DNA of 63,246 nt, taken from Gemmatimonadaceae bacterium (GTDB lineage Bacteria > Gemmatimonadota > Gemmatimonadetes > Gemmatimonadales > Gemmatimonadaceae). Location of the stretch: NCBI GenBank assembly GCA_013697785.1, contig JACCWE010000001.1:1-63246 (forward strand). The letters are read 5' to 3'. Positions 35,412 through 44,887 of this stretch are shown here, in pieces. Below the pieces are notes generated by a model. It had not been told where the DNA came from. It did no database searches and saw only the letters and a program-made list of their open reading frames with translations. The position numbers and the translations under genes were made by a program. Within the stretch, counting starts at the first letter, position 1; each line of letters begins with the position of its first letter.

Positions 35412-36803
35412 CTACCTAGGCAGCTGCCTGAGATTTTCTCGTAAGGTAGTAAACCGCCGTTTGTATTCAGGATCTTCCTGTAGCTCGAGAACTCTCTCCA
35501 GACTGTGAATCACAGTTGAATGGTCTCTTCTCCCGAAAACGTTGCCAATTTCAACCAGTTGTAACCCGAGGAGCTCTCGAATGAGGTACATGGCAGTTTG
35601 TCGGGGCACGGTGAGATGCTTCGTGCGGCTTTTCGACCTTAGTCCCTCGATCGTAACGCCCCATTCTTGGGCTGTGGCTGCTTGAATGGACTCCAGAGTA
35701 AGTCGGGCAGTAATATCGGGTGGCTCGTCGACACCAAGCTTGAGCTTGTCACGTAGAGCTTCGTGTGCGAGGCCAATGGTGACTGGTTGGTGCTTGAGTG
35801 ATGCATAAGCCAGAAGGCGAATGATAGACCCTTCTAATTCGCGCACGCTTGACCATACATGGTGGGCTATGAAGTGGATAACGTCATCTGGAATTGTCAG
35901 CTCGAGATGATCCAGGTGCGCTTTGTTCTTAAGAATGGCGATTCTATGCTCAAGATCTGGTGGCTCTATATCGGCGACCATGCCCCACTGAAATCTGCTT
36001 ACAAGTCTGTTTTCCAAACCTGGGATCTCACTAGGCGGGCGATCACTAGTCAATACGATTTGACGGCCGGCTTCATACAGTGCGTTAAAAGTGTGAAAAA
36101 ACTCTTCCTGTGTTGCTTCAGTCCGCTTTAGAAAATGGACATCGTCGACGAGAAGTAGATCAACTTCGCGATATTTGCGTCGAAAAGATGCTGTTGACTT
36201 TGTCTGGATCGCTGTGACGAGTTCATTTGTAAACTGTTCAGTTGCGACGAAACATAGACGTAATACCGGTGACTTTTTGAGAATTTCATGCGCAATTGCT
36301 TGCATTAGATGTGTTTTGCCAAGTCCAGTTTGCCCGTATAAAAAAAGCGGATTGTAGACTTTTCCAGGAGCAGCCGCTGCAGCCTGCGCCGCAGCTGCTG
36401 CAAGCTCGTTAGACTTGCCGATTACGAAATTTTCGAATGTATATCGAACATTGAGCTGCGTGTTGGATGATTTATTGGCTGCAAGCGCGGCAGCTTCTTT
36501 TGGCTCGGGTAGCGGAGCGACGAACAAGTCCATTTGGGGCCGGCCTCGACGCTCTTCATCCACTTTAAAGATGATACTTACTGGATATCCGAGTGCTACT
36601 GGCGCGTAACTGGCTAGTAACTGTGCGTGTTTTGTCTCGTTCCAGTCAGCTGTGAACTGATCCGGGTTGCCAATTGTGAGCGTGGTGCCTTCGAGCGATA
36701 GCGCACTCGTCGGCTCCAGCCAGGTCTTATATGTCTGGGGAGGTAACTCATTTCGTGCCCGGTCTAAAAGGCGTGTCCAGATCTCAATTGCGGTCAAAGC
36801 CAT
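35412..36803 (-). CDS. dnaA: Chromosomal replication initiator
   Basis: DnaA, 463 aa from the ATG at 36803. Domain I is EIWTRLLDRARNELPPQTYKTWLEP. Domain III is the AAA+ module with Walker A GQTGLGKTHL and Walker B LLLVDDVHFLK, SDRPPSEIPGLENRLVSRFQWG. Domain IV has SKSRTKHLTVPRQTAMYLIRELL and RRDHSTVIHSLERV, the DnaA-box binding signature. An in-frame TTG 63 nt upstream gives a non-conserved extension and is rejected. A degenerate DnaA box lies 9 nt before the start, suggesting autoregulation. Confidence 0.97.
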   Translation of the reverse strand: MALTAIEIWTRLLDRARNELPPQTYKTWLEPTSALSLEGTTLTIGNPDQFTADWNETKHAQLLASYAPVALGYPVSIIFKVDEERRGRPQMDLFVAPLPEPKEAAALAANKSSNTQLNVRYTFENFVIGKSNELAAAAAQAAAAAPGKVYNPLFLYGQTGLGKTHLMQAIAHEILKKSPVLRLCFVATEQFTNELVTAIQTKSTASFRRKYREVDLLLVDDVHFLKRTEATQEEFFHTFNALYEAGRQIVLTSDRPPSEIPGLENRLVSRFQWGMVADIEPPDLEHRIAILKNKAHLDHLELTIPDDVIHFIAHHVWSSVRELEGSIIRLLAYASLKHQPVTIGLAHEALRDKLKLGVDEPPDITARLTLESIQAATAQEWGVTIEGLRSKSRTKHLTVPRQTAMYLIRELLGLQLVEIGNVFGRRDHSTVIHSLERVLELQEDPEYKRRFTTLRENLRQLPR

Positions 36804-36811
36804 TATTTCGA

Positions 36812-36820
36812 TGTGGAAAA
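36812..36820 (-). promoter_or_regulatory. Degenerate DnaA box before dnaA
   Basis: TGTGGAAAA on the plus strand (TTTTCCACA on the dnaA strand), identical to the box at 35339-35347 in the dnaA-dnaN gap, so the dnaA gene is flanked by the same box. It is suited to autorepression, or to be part of a bipartite origin. Confidence 0.5.
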
Positions 36821-36914
36821 GTCGAGGGGACGCGAAAGTAGATCGGGTCGAGTGTGAAGTCAACAAGTGCGGTTCGGTGCAACGTGTTCCTCGTAATCAG
36901 CACCGTCGGATCAG

Positions 36915-36943
36915 TTGACGTATGTCCCTGCGGTCACTATCTT
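36915..36943 (+). promoter_or_regulatory. Promoter for the rpmH-rnpA-yidD-yidC operon
   Basis: TTGACG (36915-36920), a 17-nt spacer and TATCTT (36938-36943) make a good sigma-70-type promoter. Expected transcription start near 36950, about 45 nt before rpmH. Confidence 0.65.
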
Positions 36944-36993
36944 TAGCGTTCTGCATTCACCGATTTTTTTCTGTATTGCATGTTGGAGTTGTC

Positions 36994-37158
36994 ATGGGCA
37001 AGCCCACTTACCGACCCCGCAACAAGCGCCGCATCCGCACTCACGGCTTTCGCGAACGCATGGCCACTCGCTGGGGACGGGATGTACTCAACAGGCGTCG
37101 CAAGAAAGGCCGCAAGCAACTGACTGTGCAACTTCCCTCGAAGTACGCAGGCGCCTGA
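36994..37158 (+). CDS. rpmH: Ribosomal protein bL34
   Basis: 54-aa L34: [21 protein letters not shown] followed by [20 protein letters not shown], the highly basic signature of the family. GGAG lies 9 nt before the ATG. It is the first gene of the conserved rpmH-rnpA-yidD-yidC cluster, divergent from dnaA. Confidence 0.97.
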   Translation: MGKPTYRPRNKRRIRTHGFRERMATRWGRDVLNRRRKKGRKQLTVQLPSKYAGA

Positions 37159-37523
37159 CGGACTCTGTCGATAATCGCTTCCCCCGGAGCCATCGACTTA
37201 CGCGGGGAGTTGAATTGCGACTTGTTTTACGTGAAGGGAAGCGCATTCGGACCGAGCATCTCGAGCTCCGAGTCGTCGCTTCCCTTCTTCATCATCCCCG
37301 CATAGGCTTCGTCGTTCCCAAGCATGGTCACTCTATCGTGCAGCGGAATCTGCTGAAGCGCCGACTCCGGGAGATCGTCCGCCTGAACATCCTGAAGCGG
37401 ATTCCACCCGTCGACCTAATCATTCGCGCTCGGCCCGAAGCCTATGCTGCATCCTTCGCGTCCCTCGAGCGCGAACTCGACTCTGGAAGAGAACGTACGG
37501 TCCGGCTCTTCACGCCGACGTGA
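37155..37523 (+). CDS. rnpA: RNase P protein component, start uncertain
   Basis: RnpA, about 122 aa, the protein cofactor of RNase P. The conserved [11 protein letters not shown] start region, the central cleft strand HLELRVVAS and the RNR-like signature [28 protein letters not shown] are present. The conserved N-terminus lies upstream of the first ordinary start codon (TTG at 37215, after GGGGAG). The only upstream candidates are CTG at 37155, overlapping the rpmH stop, or a TTG at 36915, which is inside the promoter -35. CTG is chosen here. The stop overlaps yidD (TGATG). Confidence 0.85.
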   Translation: MTDSVDNRFPRSHRLTRGVELRLVLREGKRIRTEHLELRVVASLLHHPRIGFVVPKHGHSIVQRNLLKRRLREIVRLNILKRIPPVDLIIRARPEAYAASFASLERELDSGRERTVRLFTPT

Positions 37524-37732
37524 TGCGCTGGCTTCTGGTATTTTTAGTGAGAGGCTATCAGGTAATATTATCGCCTCTCCTCCCCGCGTCGTGCCGATTT
37601 TTCCCGAGCTGCTCTGCGTATGCGGTCGAAGCGCTCGAACGGCATGGTGCACTGAAAGGCGCAGCCCTTGCCATTCGTCGACTAGCTCGATGCCAACCAT
37701 TCTGTACGGGTGGCTACGACCCCGTGCCGTAA
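37523..37732 (+). CDS. yidD: Membrane protein insertion efficiency factor
   Basis: 69-aa YidD/DUF37. [35 protein letters not shown] with the three conserved Cys, [16 protein letters not shown] at the C-terminus, and an amphipathic N-terminal helix. The ATG overlaps the rnpA stop; a GTG one codon earlier is the alternative. It assists YidC-dependent membrane protein insertion. Confidence 0.95.
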   Translation: MRWLLVFLVRGYQVILSPLLPASCRFFPSCSAYAVEALERHGALKGAALAIRRLARCQPFCTGGYDPVP

Positions 37733-37746
37733 TCCTTTTGTAATTC

Positions 37747-39426
37747 ATGGAAAAGCGACTTCTTATTGCCTTAGCACTGGCAGCGATTGTCATTCTCGTT
37801 TCCCAGAAGCTATTTCCCGCCCCGCTGGTACCGATAAAGTCGAGCGCCGATAGTACTGCGCTCGCGACAGCTATTGATTCGGTAGCTGGGCTGCGTGTGA
37901 CCGATTCCACACGCGCAAACACCACGTCGGTGAACGCTGTAAGAGTCGGCGACCGGTCGGGCATGGATACAATTGCCGCAAAAGCGGAAACGCTGAGTGT
38001 GGTCACGCCCAAGGCGACGTATCACTTCTCGTCGGTCGGCGCGGTTCCGCTCGGTGTGGTGCTCAACGACTACCACATCATGCCGAAGGCAAGCAATAGA
38101 AACGTTGACCTTGGCAGGCCACACGTCCCTCTCCTGAGCTATGCGCTTCTTCGCGGGCGTGATACGCTGCAGCTCAGCAACCAGCGTTTCACCGTCGATA
38201 CCAACGTGACTGCGGGCAAAACGGGGATCGCCTTTGCTACCGACGTTCAGGGCGCACACGTCTCGATCGTCTACACGTTCAACAGTGATGGATATCTCGC
38301 GAACGTGCATGGAACCCTGAAAGGCGTTGACTCGACTGCAGTAATGCTCATCAAAATGCACAAAGGGCTGCCGTTCGTCGAAGCCGATTCCACCGACGAC
38401 TTCAGGAGCCTTGCTTACGTCGCCAAACCTCTTCACGAGGATGCGCACAGCATCCCGTTCTCCAAGCTCGATTCGCTGGCGCCGAGTGTGGAGAGGGATT
38501 CCCTGGCATGGGTGGCGAGCAAGAACAAGTATTTTCTTTTTGCGCTCATTGCGACAGCGCCGGGTAAACCGTTCGGCGCCGCGGTGTTCACGCGCGGGCT
38601 CCACGAACCGAAGACGGTCGGCTCCGCCGATGCGCTGATCCTCCAGCCGCTCACGCAGAACGGTGAATTCGCGTTCGACATGTATGCAGGCCCGCAGGAA
38701 TGGCGACGCCTCCACGCGATGGGGCGGAATCTCGAGCACGTGAATCCATACGGTTCTTTCCTGCGTCCGATCGTCCAGCCCTTTGCGACCATCGTCATGC
38801 AGGTAGTGCTCTGGATTCACGACCGGCTCAAGATCAACTATGGATGGGTGCTGATCATCTTCGGCATCACGATCCGGATCCTGCTCTGGCCATTGAACCA
38901 GGGTGCAATGCGCAACAGTCTCAAGCTCCAGCGCATTCAGCCACAGCTCCAGGAGATCCAGAAGAAATACAAATCCAATCCGGAGAAGCTGCAATCGGAG
39001 ATGAGCAAGCTGTATAAAGACCACGGCATGAGTCCTTTCACGCCGCTTGCCGGATGTCTGCCGATGCTGATCCCGATGCCGGTACTCTTCGCGCTGTATT
39101 TTGTGTTTCAGAACACGATCGAATTTCGCGGCGTGTCGTTTCTCTGGCTTCCCGATCTCTCGCAGCGCGATCCAATATTCATTCTGCCAGCGATCATGGG
39201 CATCTCGATGTACGTCCTTTCCTGGATCAGCATGCGCTCGGCCCCGCCCAATCCACAGGCGAAGACGCTGCAGTACATCTTTCCCGTGATGATGGTCGCG
39301 TTCTTCTGGAGGCTGGCGTCGGGGCTCAACCTGTACTACGCCGTGCAGAACCTTGCGACACTTCCGCAGCAGTGGCTGATAGCGCGCGAGCGCGCGAAGC
39401 TCGCCGATACGCCACCTGGCGGATGA
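37747..39426 (+). CDS. yidC: Membrane protein insertase YidC
   Basis: 559 aa with the proteobacterial-type arrangement: N-terminal membrane helix (LLIALALAAIVILVSQKLF), a large periplasmic beta-sandwich domain (residues about 75-340), and a C-terminal insertase core of five helices. The core has YGWVLIIFGITIRILLWPLNQ with its hydrophilic-groove Arg, KSNPEKLQSEMSKLYKDHG, PLAGCLPMLIPMPVLFALYFVF and SGLNLYYAVQNLATLPQQWLI. It acts with YidD and Sec in the inner membrane. Confidence 0.96.
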   Translation: MEKRLLIALALAAIVILVSQKLFPAPLVPIKSSADSTALATAIDSVAGLRVTDSTRANTTSVNAVRVGDRSGMDTIAAKAETLSVVTPKATYHFSSVGAVPLGVVLNDYHIMPKASNRNVDLGRPHVPLLSYALLRGRDTLQLSNQRFTVDTNVTAGKTGIAFATDVQGAHVSIVYTFNSDGYLANVHGTLKGVDSTAVMLIKMHKGLPFVEADSTDDFRSLAYVAKPLHEDAHSIPFSKLDSLAPSVERDSLAWVASKNKYFLFALIATAPGKPFGAAVFTRGLHEPKTVGSADALILQPLTQNGEFAFDMYAGPQEWRRLHAMGRNLEHVNPYGSFLRPIVQPFATIVMQVVLWIHDRLKINYGWVLIIFGITIRILLWPLNQGAMRNSLKLQRIQPQLQEIQKKYKSNPEKLQSEMSKLYKDHGMSPFTPLAGCLPMLIPMPVLFALYFVFQNTIEFRGVSFLWLPDLSQRDPIFILPAIMGISMYVLSWISMRSAPPNPQAKTLQYIFPVMMVAFFWRLASGLNLYYAVQNLATLPQQWLIARERAKLADTPPGG

Positions 39427-39436
39427 CCTTCGCGCT

Positions 39437-40252
39437 GTGACATCGACGACGGAGCAGACGGGCGGCTCGCCGCTTCGCATCACGTACGTCGGACACGCGA
39501 CGCTGCTGCTGTTCTTCGGCGATCTCTGCGTTATGACTGACCCGAATTTCGACGATAAGCTCGGCTTTTTTCTGCCGCGGGTATCACCCCCTGGCGTGAA
39601 GATGGCCGAGCTGCCTCGTATCGATGCTATCCTGCTGACGCATGCCCATGCGGATCATCTCTCCTTTCGGTCGCTACGCGCATTGCCTCCGGACATTCCG
39701 GTCTTTGCGCCGCCCGTCATCGCGCGGTGGCTGCAGCAGAAAGGAATTACATCGGCTCGCGCGATTCGCTCGGGCGAGCAGGCCCAGGTGGGTTCACTTG
39801 CGATTACCGCCGCGAGTGCTCGCCATGTCGGTGCACGCTATGGCTTCGACAGATGGCGCGGTGCGGCACACATGTATCTGCTCGATGATGGCAGGTCGTC
39901 CGTGCTCTTTACAGGGGATACGGCGCTCACACCGGCTGCCGTCGAGCTTGTGCGGCGGATCGCGCCGAGGCGGGTGGACGTGGCGCTACTGCCCATCGGT
40001 CACGCGCCATGGTGGAAGGAGTATCTCTTTCGACGCGGGCACCTCACCCCTGCCGATGCGCTCGAGCTTTTCTCGCGCGTCGATGCGCGGATGCTGATCC
40101 CGTTTCACTGGGGCACATTCCGTCACGTGACCTCGGGCGCGTACGACGCGATCAACGTCTTTCGCTCGCTGCTCCCGGGATTTGCGCGGAAGGCGGATGT
40201 GAAAATCCTGGAGCCCGGCGAAACGCTAAGCCTCGGGGCCCACGATACATGA
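39437..40252 (+). CDS. Metallo-beta-lactamase-fold hydrolase (NAPE-PLD/UlaG-like)
   Basis: 271 aa MBL fold: YVGHATLLLFFGDLCVMTDPNF, metal motif LLTHAHADHLS, ASARHVGARYG, VLFTGDTAL, LPIGHAPWW and IPFHWGTF. The order matches the NAPE-PLD/UlaG/YtnP-like group of zinc hydrolases. GTG start at 39437, 10 nt after yidC. The ATGA overlap with mnmE shows they share a transcript. Substrate unknown. Confidence 0.85.
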   Translation: MTSTTEQTGGSPLRITYVGHATLLLFFGDLCVMTDPNFDDKLGFFLPRVSPPGVKMAELPRIDAILLTHAHADHLSFRSLRALPPDIPVFAPPVIARWLQQKGITSARAIRSGEQAQVGSLAITAASARHVGARYGFDRWRGAAHMYLLDDGRSSVLFTGDTALTPAAVELVRRIAPRRVDVALLPIGHAPWWKEYLFRRGHLTPADALELFSRVDARMLIPFHWGTFRHVTSGAYDAINVFRSLLPGFARKADVKILEPGETLSLGAHDT

Positions 40253-41661
40253 CTCGAGGCACATTGATACTGCCCGGGGCATTGGACACGATCGTCGCGC
40301 AGGCGACCGCTGGGGCGAGAAGTGCGCTTGCAGTGATCAGGCTGTCGGGTCCCGCCGCGCATCGGATCGGCGAATCGCTCCTCTCGCCATGGCGCGCCAC
40401 TCCGCGCACCGTGTACCTCTCGATGCTTCGTGATCCGGACAGCGGACGAGACATCGACCGCGGCATCGTGACCGTCTATGCGGCTCCCGCATCCTACACG
40501 GGAGAGGATATGGTCGAGCTGTCGCTGCACGGCGGCGAGATATGTCCCGCGCTCGCGATCAACGCGCTGCTTGCCTGCGGTGCCAGATCCGCACTCCCCG
40601 GCGAGCTGACTCGTCGCGCACTACTCAACGGGAAGCTCGACTTGCTGCAGGCAGAGGCGATCGGGGATCTCATCGACGCGCGGTCGCGCGCGATGCACGA
40701 CGTCGCGCTCGGACAGCTCGCGGGACACCTCTCGGCGCGGCTCGGCACGCTCCGCGAAGAGATCATCGAGATGGAAGCGCTGCTGGCGTACGATGTGGAT
40801 TTTCCCGAGGAGGATGACGGCCCGATTGCGGCGAACCGCATCGAGCTCGCAACCCGGAACATCATCGCGAGCATCGATGCACTTCTCGCGACCGCATCGA
40901 CGGGCGAGATGATTCGTGGAGGAGCCGCAGTCGTCATCGCGGGCGCGCCGAACGCGGGGAAGTCGTCGTTGTTCAACGCACTCGTCGGCACACAGCGCGC
41001 GATCGTGACGGACATTCCGGGAACCACGCGCGATGCACTCGAGGCGATGATCGACATCGAGCAATGGCCCGTGCGCCTCGTCGATACGGCAGGTTTGCGC
41101 GCCAGCGAGGATGTAGTCGAGCGACTCGGGATCGAGGTCGCGGAGCGATACGTGAAGGATGCAACGGTCGTGATGGTATGCGGCGAGAACGTGGACTCCC
41201 TCTCGATGGCGATCGCGAGCGTCCGTCGACTCACCGATGCGCCGCTCATTGCCGTCGGCACGAAAAGCGATGCGGAAGAAATCTCGAGCGATGCGATCAC
41301 GGCCCTGCTCTCACTTCATCGCGCGTCGGGGAATCTCGCCTATATCGCTGTGAGTGCGCACACGGGCGATGGTCTCGCCCCGCTCGCCCATGCGATCGCC
41401 ACGCTGATTCAGCGGAATCGAGAGCCGCTCTCTGGAGACGATCCCGTGCTGACGCGCGAGCGGCATCGGGTAGCCCTCACGAGCGCACGATCGGAGGTCG
41501 CTGCCTTTCTCGAGATATGGACGGGCTCGAGCGGATTGCCGGCAACCGTCGCCGCCGTGCATCTACACAGTGCGCGCGGCTCTCTCGAGGAGCTCGTTGG
41601 CATTCTCGACGTCGACGATGTTCTCGATCGAGTGTTCAGCTCGTTCTGCGTCGGGAAGTAG
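40249..41661 (+). CDS. mnmE: tRNA modification GTPase
   Basis: MnmE/TrmE, 470 aa, partner of MnmG. The folate-binding N-terminal domain (DTIVAQATAGARSALAVIRLSG, PASYTGEDMVELSLHGG) is followed by a helical domain and an inserted G domain: GAPNAGKSSLFNAL, IPGTTRD, DTAGLR, GTKSD. The C-terminus ends in FCVGK, matching the family FCIGK with its required Cys. Confidence 0.96.
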   Translation: MTRGTLILPGALDTIVAQATAGARSALAVIRLSGPAAHRIGESLLSPWRATPRTVYLSMLRDPDSGRDIDRGIVTVYAAPASYTGEDMVELSLHGGEICPALAINALLACGARSALPGELTRRALLNGKLDLLQAEAIGDLIDARSRAMHDVALGQLAGHLSARLGTLREEIIEMEALLAYDVDFPEEDDGPIAANRIELATRNIIASIDALLATASTGEMIRGGAAVVIAGAPNAGKSSLFNALVGTQRAIVTDIPGTTRDALEAMIDIEQWPVRLVDTAGLRASEDVVERLGIEVAERYVKDATVVMVCGENVDSLSMAIASVRRLTDAPLIAVGTKSDAEEISSDAITALLSLHRASGNLAYIAVSAHTGDGLAPLAHAIATLIQRNREPLSGDDPVLTRERHRVALTSARSEVAAFLEIWTGSSGLPATVAAVHLHSARGSLEELVGILDVDDVLDRVFSSFCVGK

Positions 41662-41664
41662 CGA

Positions 41665-42603
41665 CTACGCCGACGCAGCTGTGAGGCTCGAGATCGCGGA
41701 GATCTCGTCCGCGCTCGCGCGCACCGTCCACGCCATTCCACGCTCAGCGATCGCGCGTTCGACCATGCGGCTGCCGAGGTAGTAGCCGGCACGCTCGGGG
41801 AGAACGTACTGATCGATGGTGCGTGACTCGTCGCTCAAGCCGCCGGACAGGTAGCGCAGGCGAAGGCCCAGCCCTGCCCGCTCGAGGTCCGGCGCAACGG
41901 AGCGTGCGAGCACGCCCTCGAGCTCGCGTATGCGCGCGTACTGACGGCGCGAATAACCGTAGTACTCCCACTCGGCGTGTCCCGGACTCACCACGCGCGC
42001 GACTTCCACCGCGACCCCTTCGTTGATCACGTGCTCGCGAAGCGTCGCTCGGCGTCCGGTATCCCAGTAGCTATAGTACCCGTCCGACTCGGTGATGAGC
42101 TGACGCAACGCGCTGCGGCTCGAAGGCGACGTATAGCGCACGGCATGTGCAATTTCGTGTGCCAGCCAGAGGGGAATGAGCGCCGGGTCGAGGCCGAGCC
42201 CCTGTGTATCGGGGTTTGCCACTCCGGTGAAATGCTCGAGGCACACAAAGGCGATTCCACGACCATCGGTGACGAGCTCGCCTGCGTTCGCCGCACCGAC
42301 GCCGACCATCAGCACGACATCGATGTCGGAATCGAGCTCGAGCAGCGTGCCGCATCGGTATTCCGTTTCACGTGCGAGCGAAACGACATCAGTTCTTTCC
42401 AGCATCGCGCGAAGATCCTGCCGATCGGCCCCCATGACCGAGCGCGCTACGTCATCAAAGTGGGATGTGTCGGGATCGAGGACGTAGTTGCGCCAGTATG
42501 GCTCGAGAATGCGCAGGTGGGACGTGTAGTATCGCCGGTAGGCGGCGACTGGGTCTGAGCTGTCGAGCAGTGCAAAAAAATCAGGTATCAGATTTATCAG
42601 CAT
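41665..42603 (-). CDS. Putative DUF2268-like zinc metalloprotease
   Basis: 312 aa, no signal peptide. The HEIAH motif (LAHEIAHAVRY), a downstream VINEGVAVEVARVV segment with a third probable ligand Glu, and a C-terminal helical region match gluzincin-type proteases such as DUF2268. The neighbourhood gives no substrate. It converges on mnmE with a 3-nt gap. Confidence 0.65.
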   Translation of the reverse strand: MLINLIPDFFALLDSSDPVAAYRRYYTSHLRILEPYWRNYVLDPDTSHFDDVARSVMGADRQDLRAMLERTDVVSLARETEYRCGTLLELDSDIDVVLMVGVGAANAGELVTDGRGIAFVCLEHFTGVANPDTQGLGLDPALIPLWLAHEIAHAVRYTSPSSRSALRQLITESDGYYSYWDTGRRATLREHVINEGVAVEVARVVSPGHAEWEYYGYSRRQYARIRELEGVLARSVAPDLERAGLGLRLRYLSGGLSDESRTIDQYVLPERAGYYLGSRMVERAIAERGMAWTVRASADEISAISSLTAASA

Positions 42604-42748
42604 TCAGACCGGGTGCGCGTGAGGATGGCGCGACGTCCGTCCGGCGGACGGGTGAAGATAGTCTCGGCCTTACAGTGCAACAAGGGCGATGCGATGTGCT
42701 GGCACGCAAATTCCCTCTGTCGTGCGCATGAACGTGCCGGAGCCGAGC

Positions 42749-43402
42749 ATGACGACGTTGAAGCACATTGAGCTCACTTGCCCCATCTGTCACCACTGCT
42801 TCGATTCGCAAGCGGTGCTGTCGACGAATTCGTTCGGTGGAAAGCGTACCGACTTTCACGAACGCGCGGCGGGAGCGCAGCCGCTGCCTTATTTAATACA
42901 TCTCTGCTCGCGGTGTGGCTACGCCGGAAGCGAAAGAGATTTCGGCGACGAGGCTGATGTCAGCCCGATGTTGAAGGAACACGTGTGGGATGAGCTCGCG
43001 CCGCGTTTGAGCGAAGGTGCGCTCAGCGGCTCGGAGAAGTACGAGTTCGCGGCGAAGGTCGCGCTCTGGCAGGGAGCGGAGCCCCGTCGCGTCGCGGATC
43101 TTCTGCTTCGAGCGGCGTGGTGCTGTGTCGATGAAGGAGACGTCGAGGCAGAGCGATATTTCCGTCGCCAGTCGGCGTGGATGTTCGAGCGCTCGCTCGA
43201 AGCGTATGATGGTGTGGAGCGCGATGAGCGCGCGGTGCTCACCTATCTCGTTGGCGAGCTTTGGCGCCGCATCGGCGACGTCGACATCGCGGCGGAGTGG
43301 TTCGATCGCGTCTCCGACGAGGTGCTCGATCCCAAGGCCCAGGAGTGGCTCATCGCGGCGGCGAACCAGCAGCGCAATTGTCCTCGCGAGTGGTTCGGCT
43401 GA
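42749..43402 (+). CDS. DUF2225 protein
   Basis: 217 aa. Two zinc-binding Cys pairs (LTCPICHHCF and HLCSRCGYAG) enclose an insertion, then TPR-like helices (RVADLLLRAAWCCVDEG, VLTYLVGELWRRIGD). This is the DUF2225 family, of unknown function. The ATG at 42749 follows GGAG; 42728 is an alternative ATG. Confidence 0.8.
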   Translation: MTTLKHIELTCPICHHCFDSQAVLSTNSFGGKRTDFHERAAGAQPLPYLIHLCSRCGYAGSERDFGDEADVSPMLKEHVWDELAPRLSEGALSGSEKYEFAAKVALWQGAEPRRVADLLLRAAWCCVDEGDVEAERYFRRQSAWMFERSLEAYDGVERDERAVLTYLVGELWRRIGDVDIAAEWFDRVSDEVLDPKAQEWLIAAANQQRNCPREWFG

Positions 43403-43407
43403 TTCAG

Positions 43408-44064
43408 CTACGCGTCCGGACGAGTTCCAAAAATCCGATCGCCTGCGTCGCCGAGTCCGGGGAGGATGTATCCCTGGGCATTAAGCTCGCGATCGAGTGA
43501 TGCAGCGTAGATGCGCACATCGGGATGAGCGGCGAGCATCCGCTGCACTCCTGCCGGCGCGGCGACCAGACAGAGAAATCGAATCCGCGTCGCTCCCGCG
43601 CGCTTGAGCGAGTCCACCGCCGCTACCGCGCTTCCTCCCGTCGCCAGCATTGGGTCGAGCACGAAGAACTGGCGCTCGGCCGCGTCGCCCGGTACGCGGA
43701 AGTAGTAGTCGACGGGCTCCAGCGTTTGATGATCGCGGTAGAGCCCAATGTGCCCGACGCGCGCGGATGGGACGAGTCGAAGGACGCCGTCGACCATGCC
43801 GAGTCCGGCACGGAGGATCGGGACGAGCGTGAGCTTCTTGCCGCTGACGCGCTGGGCAGTCATCCGCTCGAGCGGCGTGTCTACGGAAACCGGCTCGAGC
43901 GACAGATCGGCGGTGGCTTCGTACGCCATCAGCATCGCGATTTCCTCGACCAGCTCCTTGAAGATCTTCGTCGGCGTAGCGCGGTCGCGAAGGATCGAGA
44001 GCTTGTGCTGGACCAGAGGGTGTCCGGTCACCGACAGGTTGGCGAGCACGGGGGTGGTCAGCAT
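43408..44064 (-). CDS. upp: Uracil phosphoribosyltransferase
   Basis: 218 aa pyrimidine salvage enzyme, UMP from uracil and [51 protein letters not shown], the PRPP loop [16 protein letters not shown], and the C-terminal uracil-binding segment [18 protein letters not shown]. The ATG at 44064 is the family start. Confidence 0.95.
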   Translation of the reverse strand: MLTTPVLANLSVTGHPLVQHKLSILRDRATPTKIFKELVEEIAMLMAYEATADLSLEPVSVDTPLERMTAQRVSGKKLTLVPILRAGLGMVDGVLRLVPSARVGHIGLYRDHQTLEPVDYYFRVPGDAAERQFFVLDPMLATGGSAVAAVDSLKRAGATRIRFLCLVAAPAGVQRMLAAHPDVRIYAASLDRELNAQGYILPGLGDAGDRIFGTRPDA

Positions 44065-44091
44065 GCGGCTGAAGGTACTAACTTCGCAATC

Positions 44092-44277
44092 ATGAAAGAA
44101 TACCAGGCGGTCGTGCTGAAGCTGTCCCGCCGTGCGCACGACGACGAGGACGCGCTTACGGATCTGCTGAACGAGCGCAGTCGCGGCGGATGGGAGCCCG
44201 CGCTCCTTTCGCAGGATGGGGCGCGGATGACGGTCGTCTTTCAGCGTGCGTCGCCGACTTCTCGCAAAGAGAAGTGA
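44092..44277 (+). CDS. Small hypothetical protein
   Basis: 61 aa: [42 protein letters not shown], then [12 protein letters not shown]. The Y-x-x-V/L start, a helix ending in GGWE and a strand resemble the short DUF4177-type pattern, unconfirmed. Its stop overlaps the GTG start of the TetR gene (GTGA), so the two are coupled. It is divergent from upp, with only 27 nt between starts. Confidence 0.65.
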   Translation: MKEYQAVVLKLSRRAHDDEDALTDLLNERSRGGWEPALLSQDGARMTVVFQRASPTSRKEK

Positions 44278-44864
44278 CCGAGCGAGCCGCAGCGGTTCCG
44301 CGTCCGCGTGCCGATGCCGCGGAGCGCATCCTGCGCGCCGCGATTCGTCGCATCGTGACGTCTGGCGCGGCCGCGCTGACGATGCACGAGGTGTCCGAGG
44401 AAGCGGGAGTGAGCAAGGGGCTGATCCACTATCACTTCCACGATAAGGAGACGCTGCTCGCGCGGATGGTCGAGTGGATGACACGGCATCTCGTTGGCAG
44501 GGAACGCGCTGCACTCGCCGAATCGATTCCGCGTCATGCGATCGACGATCTGTGGAAGTGGCTCGAGTCGGAGCTCGAGCGCGGACAAATCCGCGTGTTG
44601 CTCGAGCTTGCGGAGTGGCGCGGGCCGCTCGTGCAGAGCGCGATCCGCGACTCCGCGATCGCCAGGCGCGATACGTCGGCGGCATCGATCGAGCATCTGT
44701 TCTCGCTGCTCGGGCTCCGTGCACGGATCCCTGCGCCGCTCCTCGCGGACGTCGTCGTGGCCTTCATCGATGGCTTGGCGATCGCGATCGGCATCGATCG
44801 CGAGAAGAACGCGCGGGCGGCCTTCGATGTGTTCTGGCTCTCGTTGCTGAGCCTCACCGAGTAG
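44274..44864 (+). CDS. TetR-family transcriptional regulator
   Basis: 196 aa. The N-terminal HTH reads [45 protein letters not shown], typical of TetR/AcrR. The ligand-binding domain is helical. GTG start at 44274 overlaps the small upstream gene. Target genes are not evident; it is 23 nt before the YdcF-like gene and about 1.1 kb upstream of the PQQ dehydrogenase. Confidence 0.9.
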   Translation: MTERAAAVPRPRADAAERILRAAIRRIVTSGAAALTMHEVSEEAGVSKGLIHYHFHDKETLLARMVEWMTRHLVGRERAALAESIPRHAIDDLWKWLESELERGQIRVLLELAEWRGPLVQSAIRDSAIARRDTSAASIEHLFSLLGLRARIPAPLLADVVVAFIDGLAIAIGIDREKNARAAFDVFWLSLLSLTE

Positions 44865-44887
44865 CAGGCTACGTCGCGGCAGCTGCT

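Noticed and set aside
37221-37236. parS-like TGTTTTACGTGAAGGG
   Set aside because: Four mismatches, no symmetry, inside rnpA.
37810-39483. 557-codon minus-strand open frame
   Set aside because: Antisense to yidC, which is complete and conserved.
42361-42382. Second parS-like GTTTCACGTG
   Set aside because: Only the left half matches; the right half reads CGAGC, and it lies inside a coding gene.
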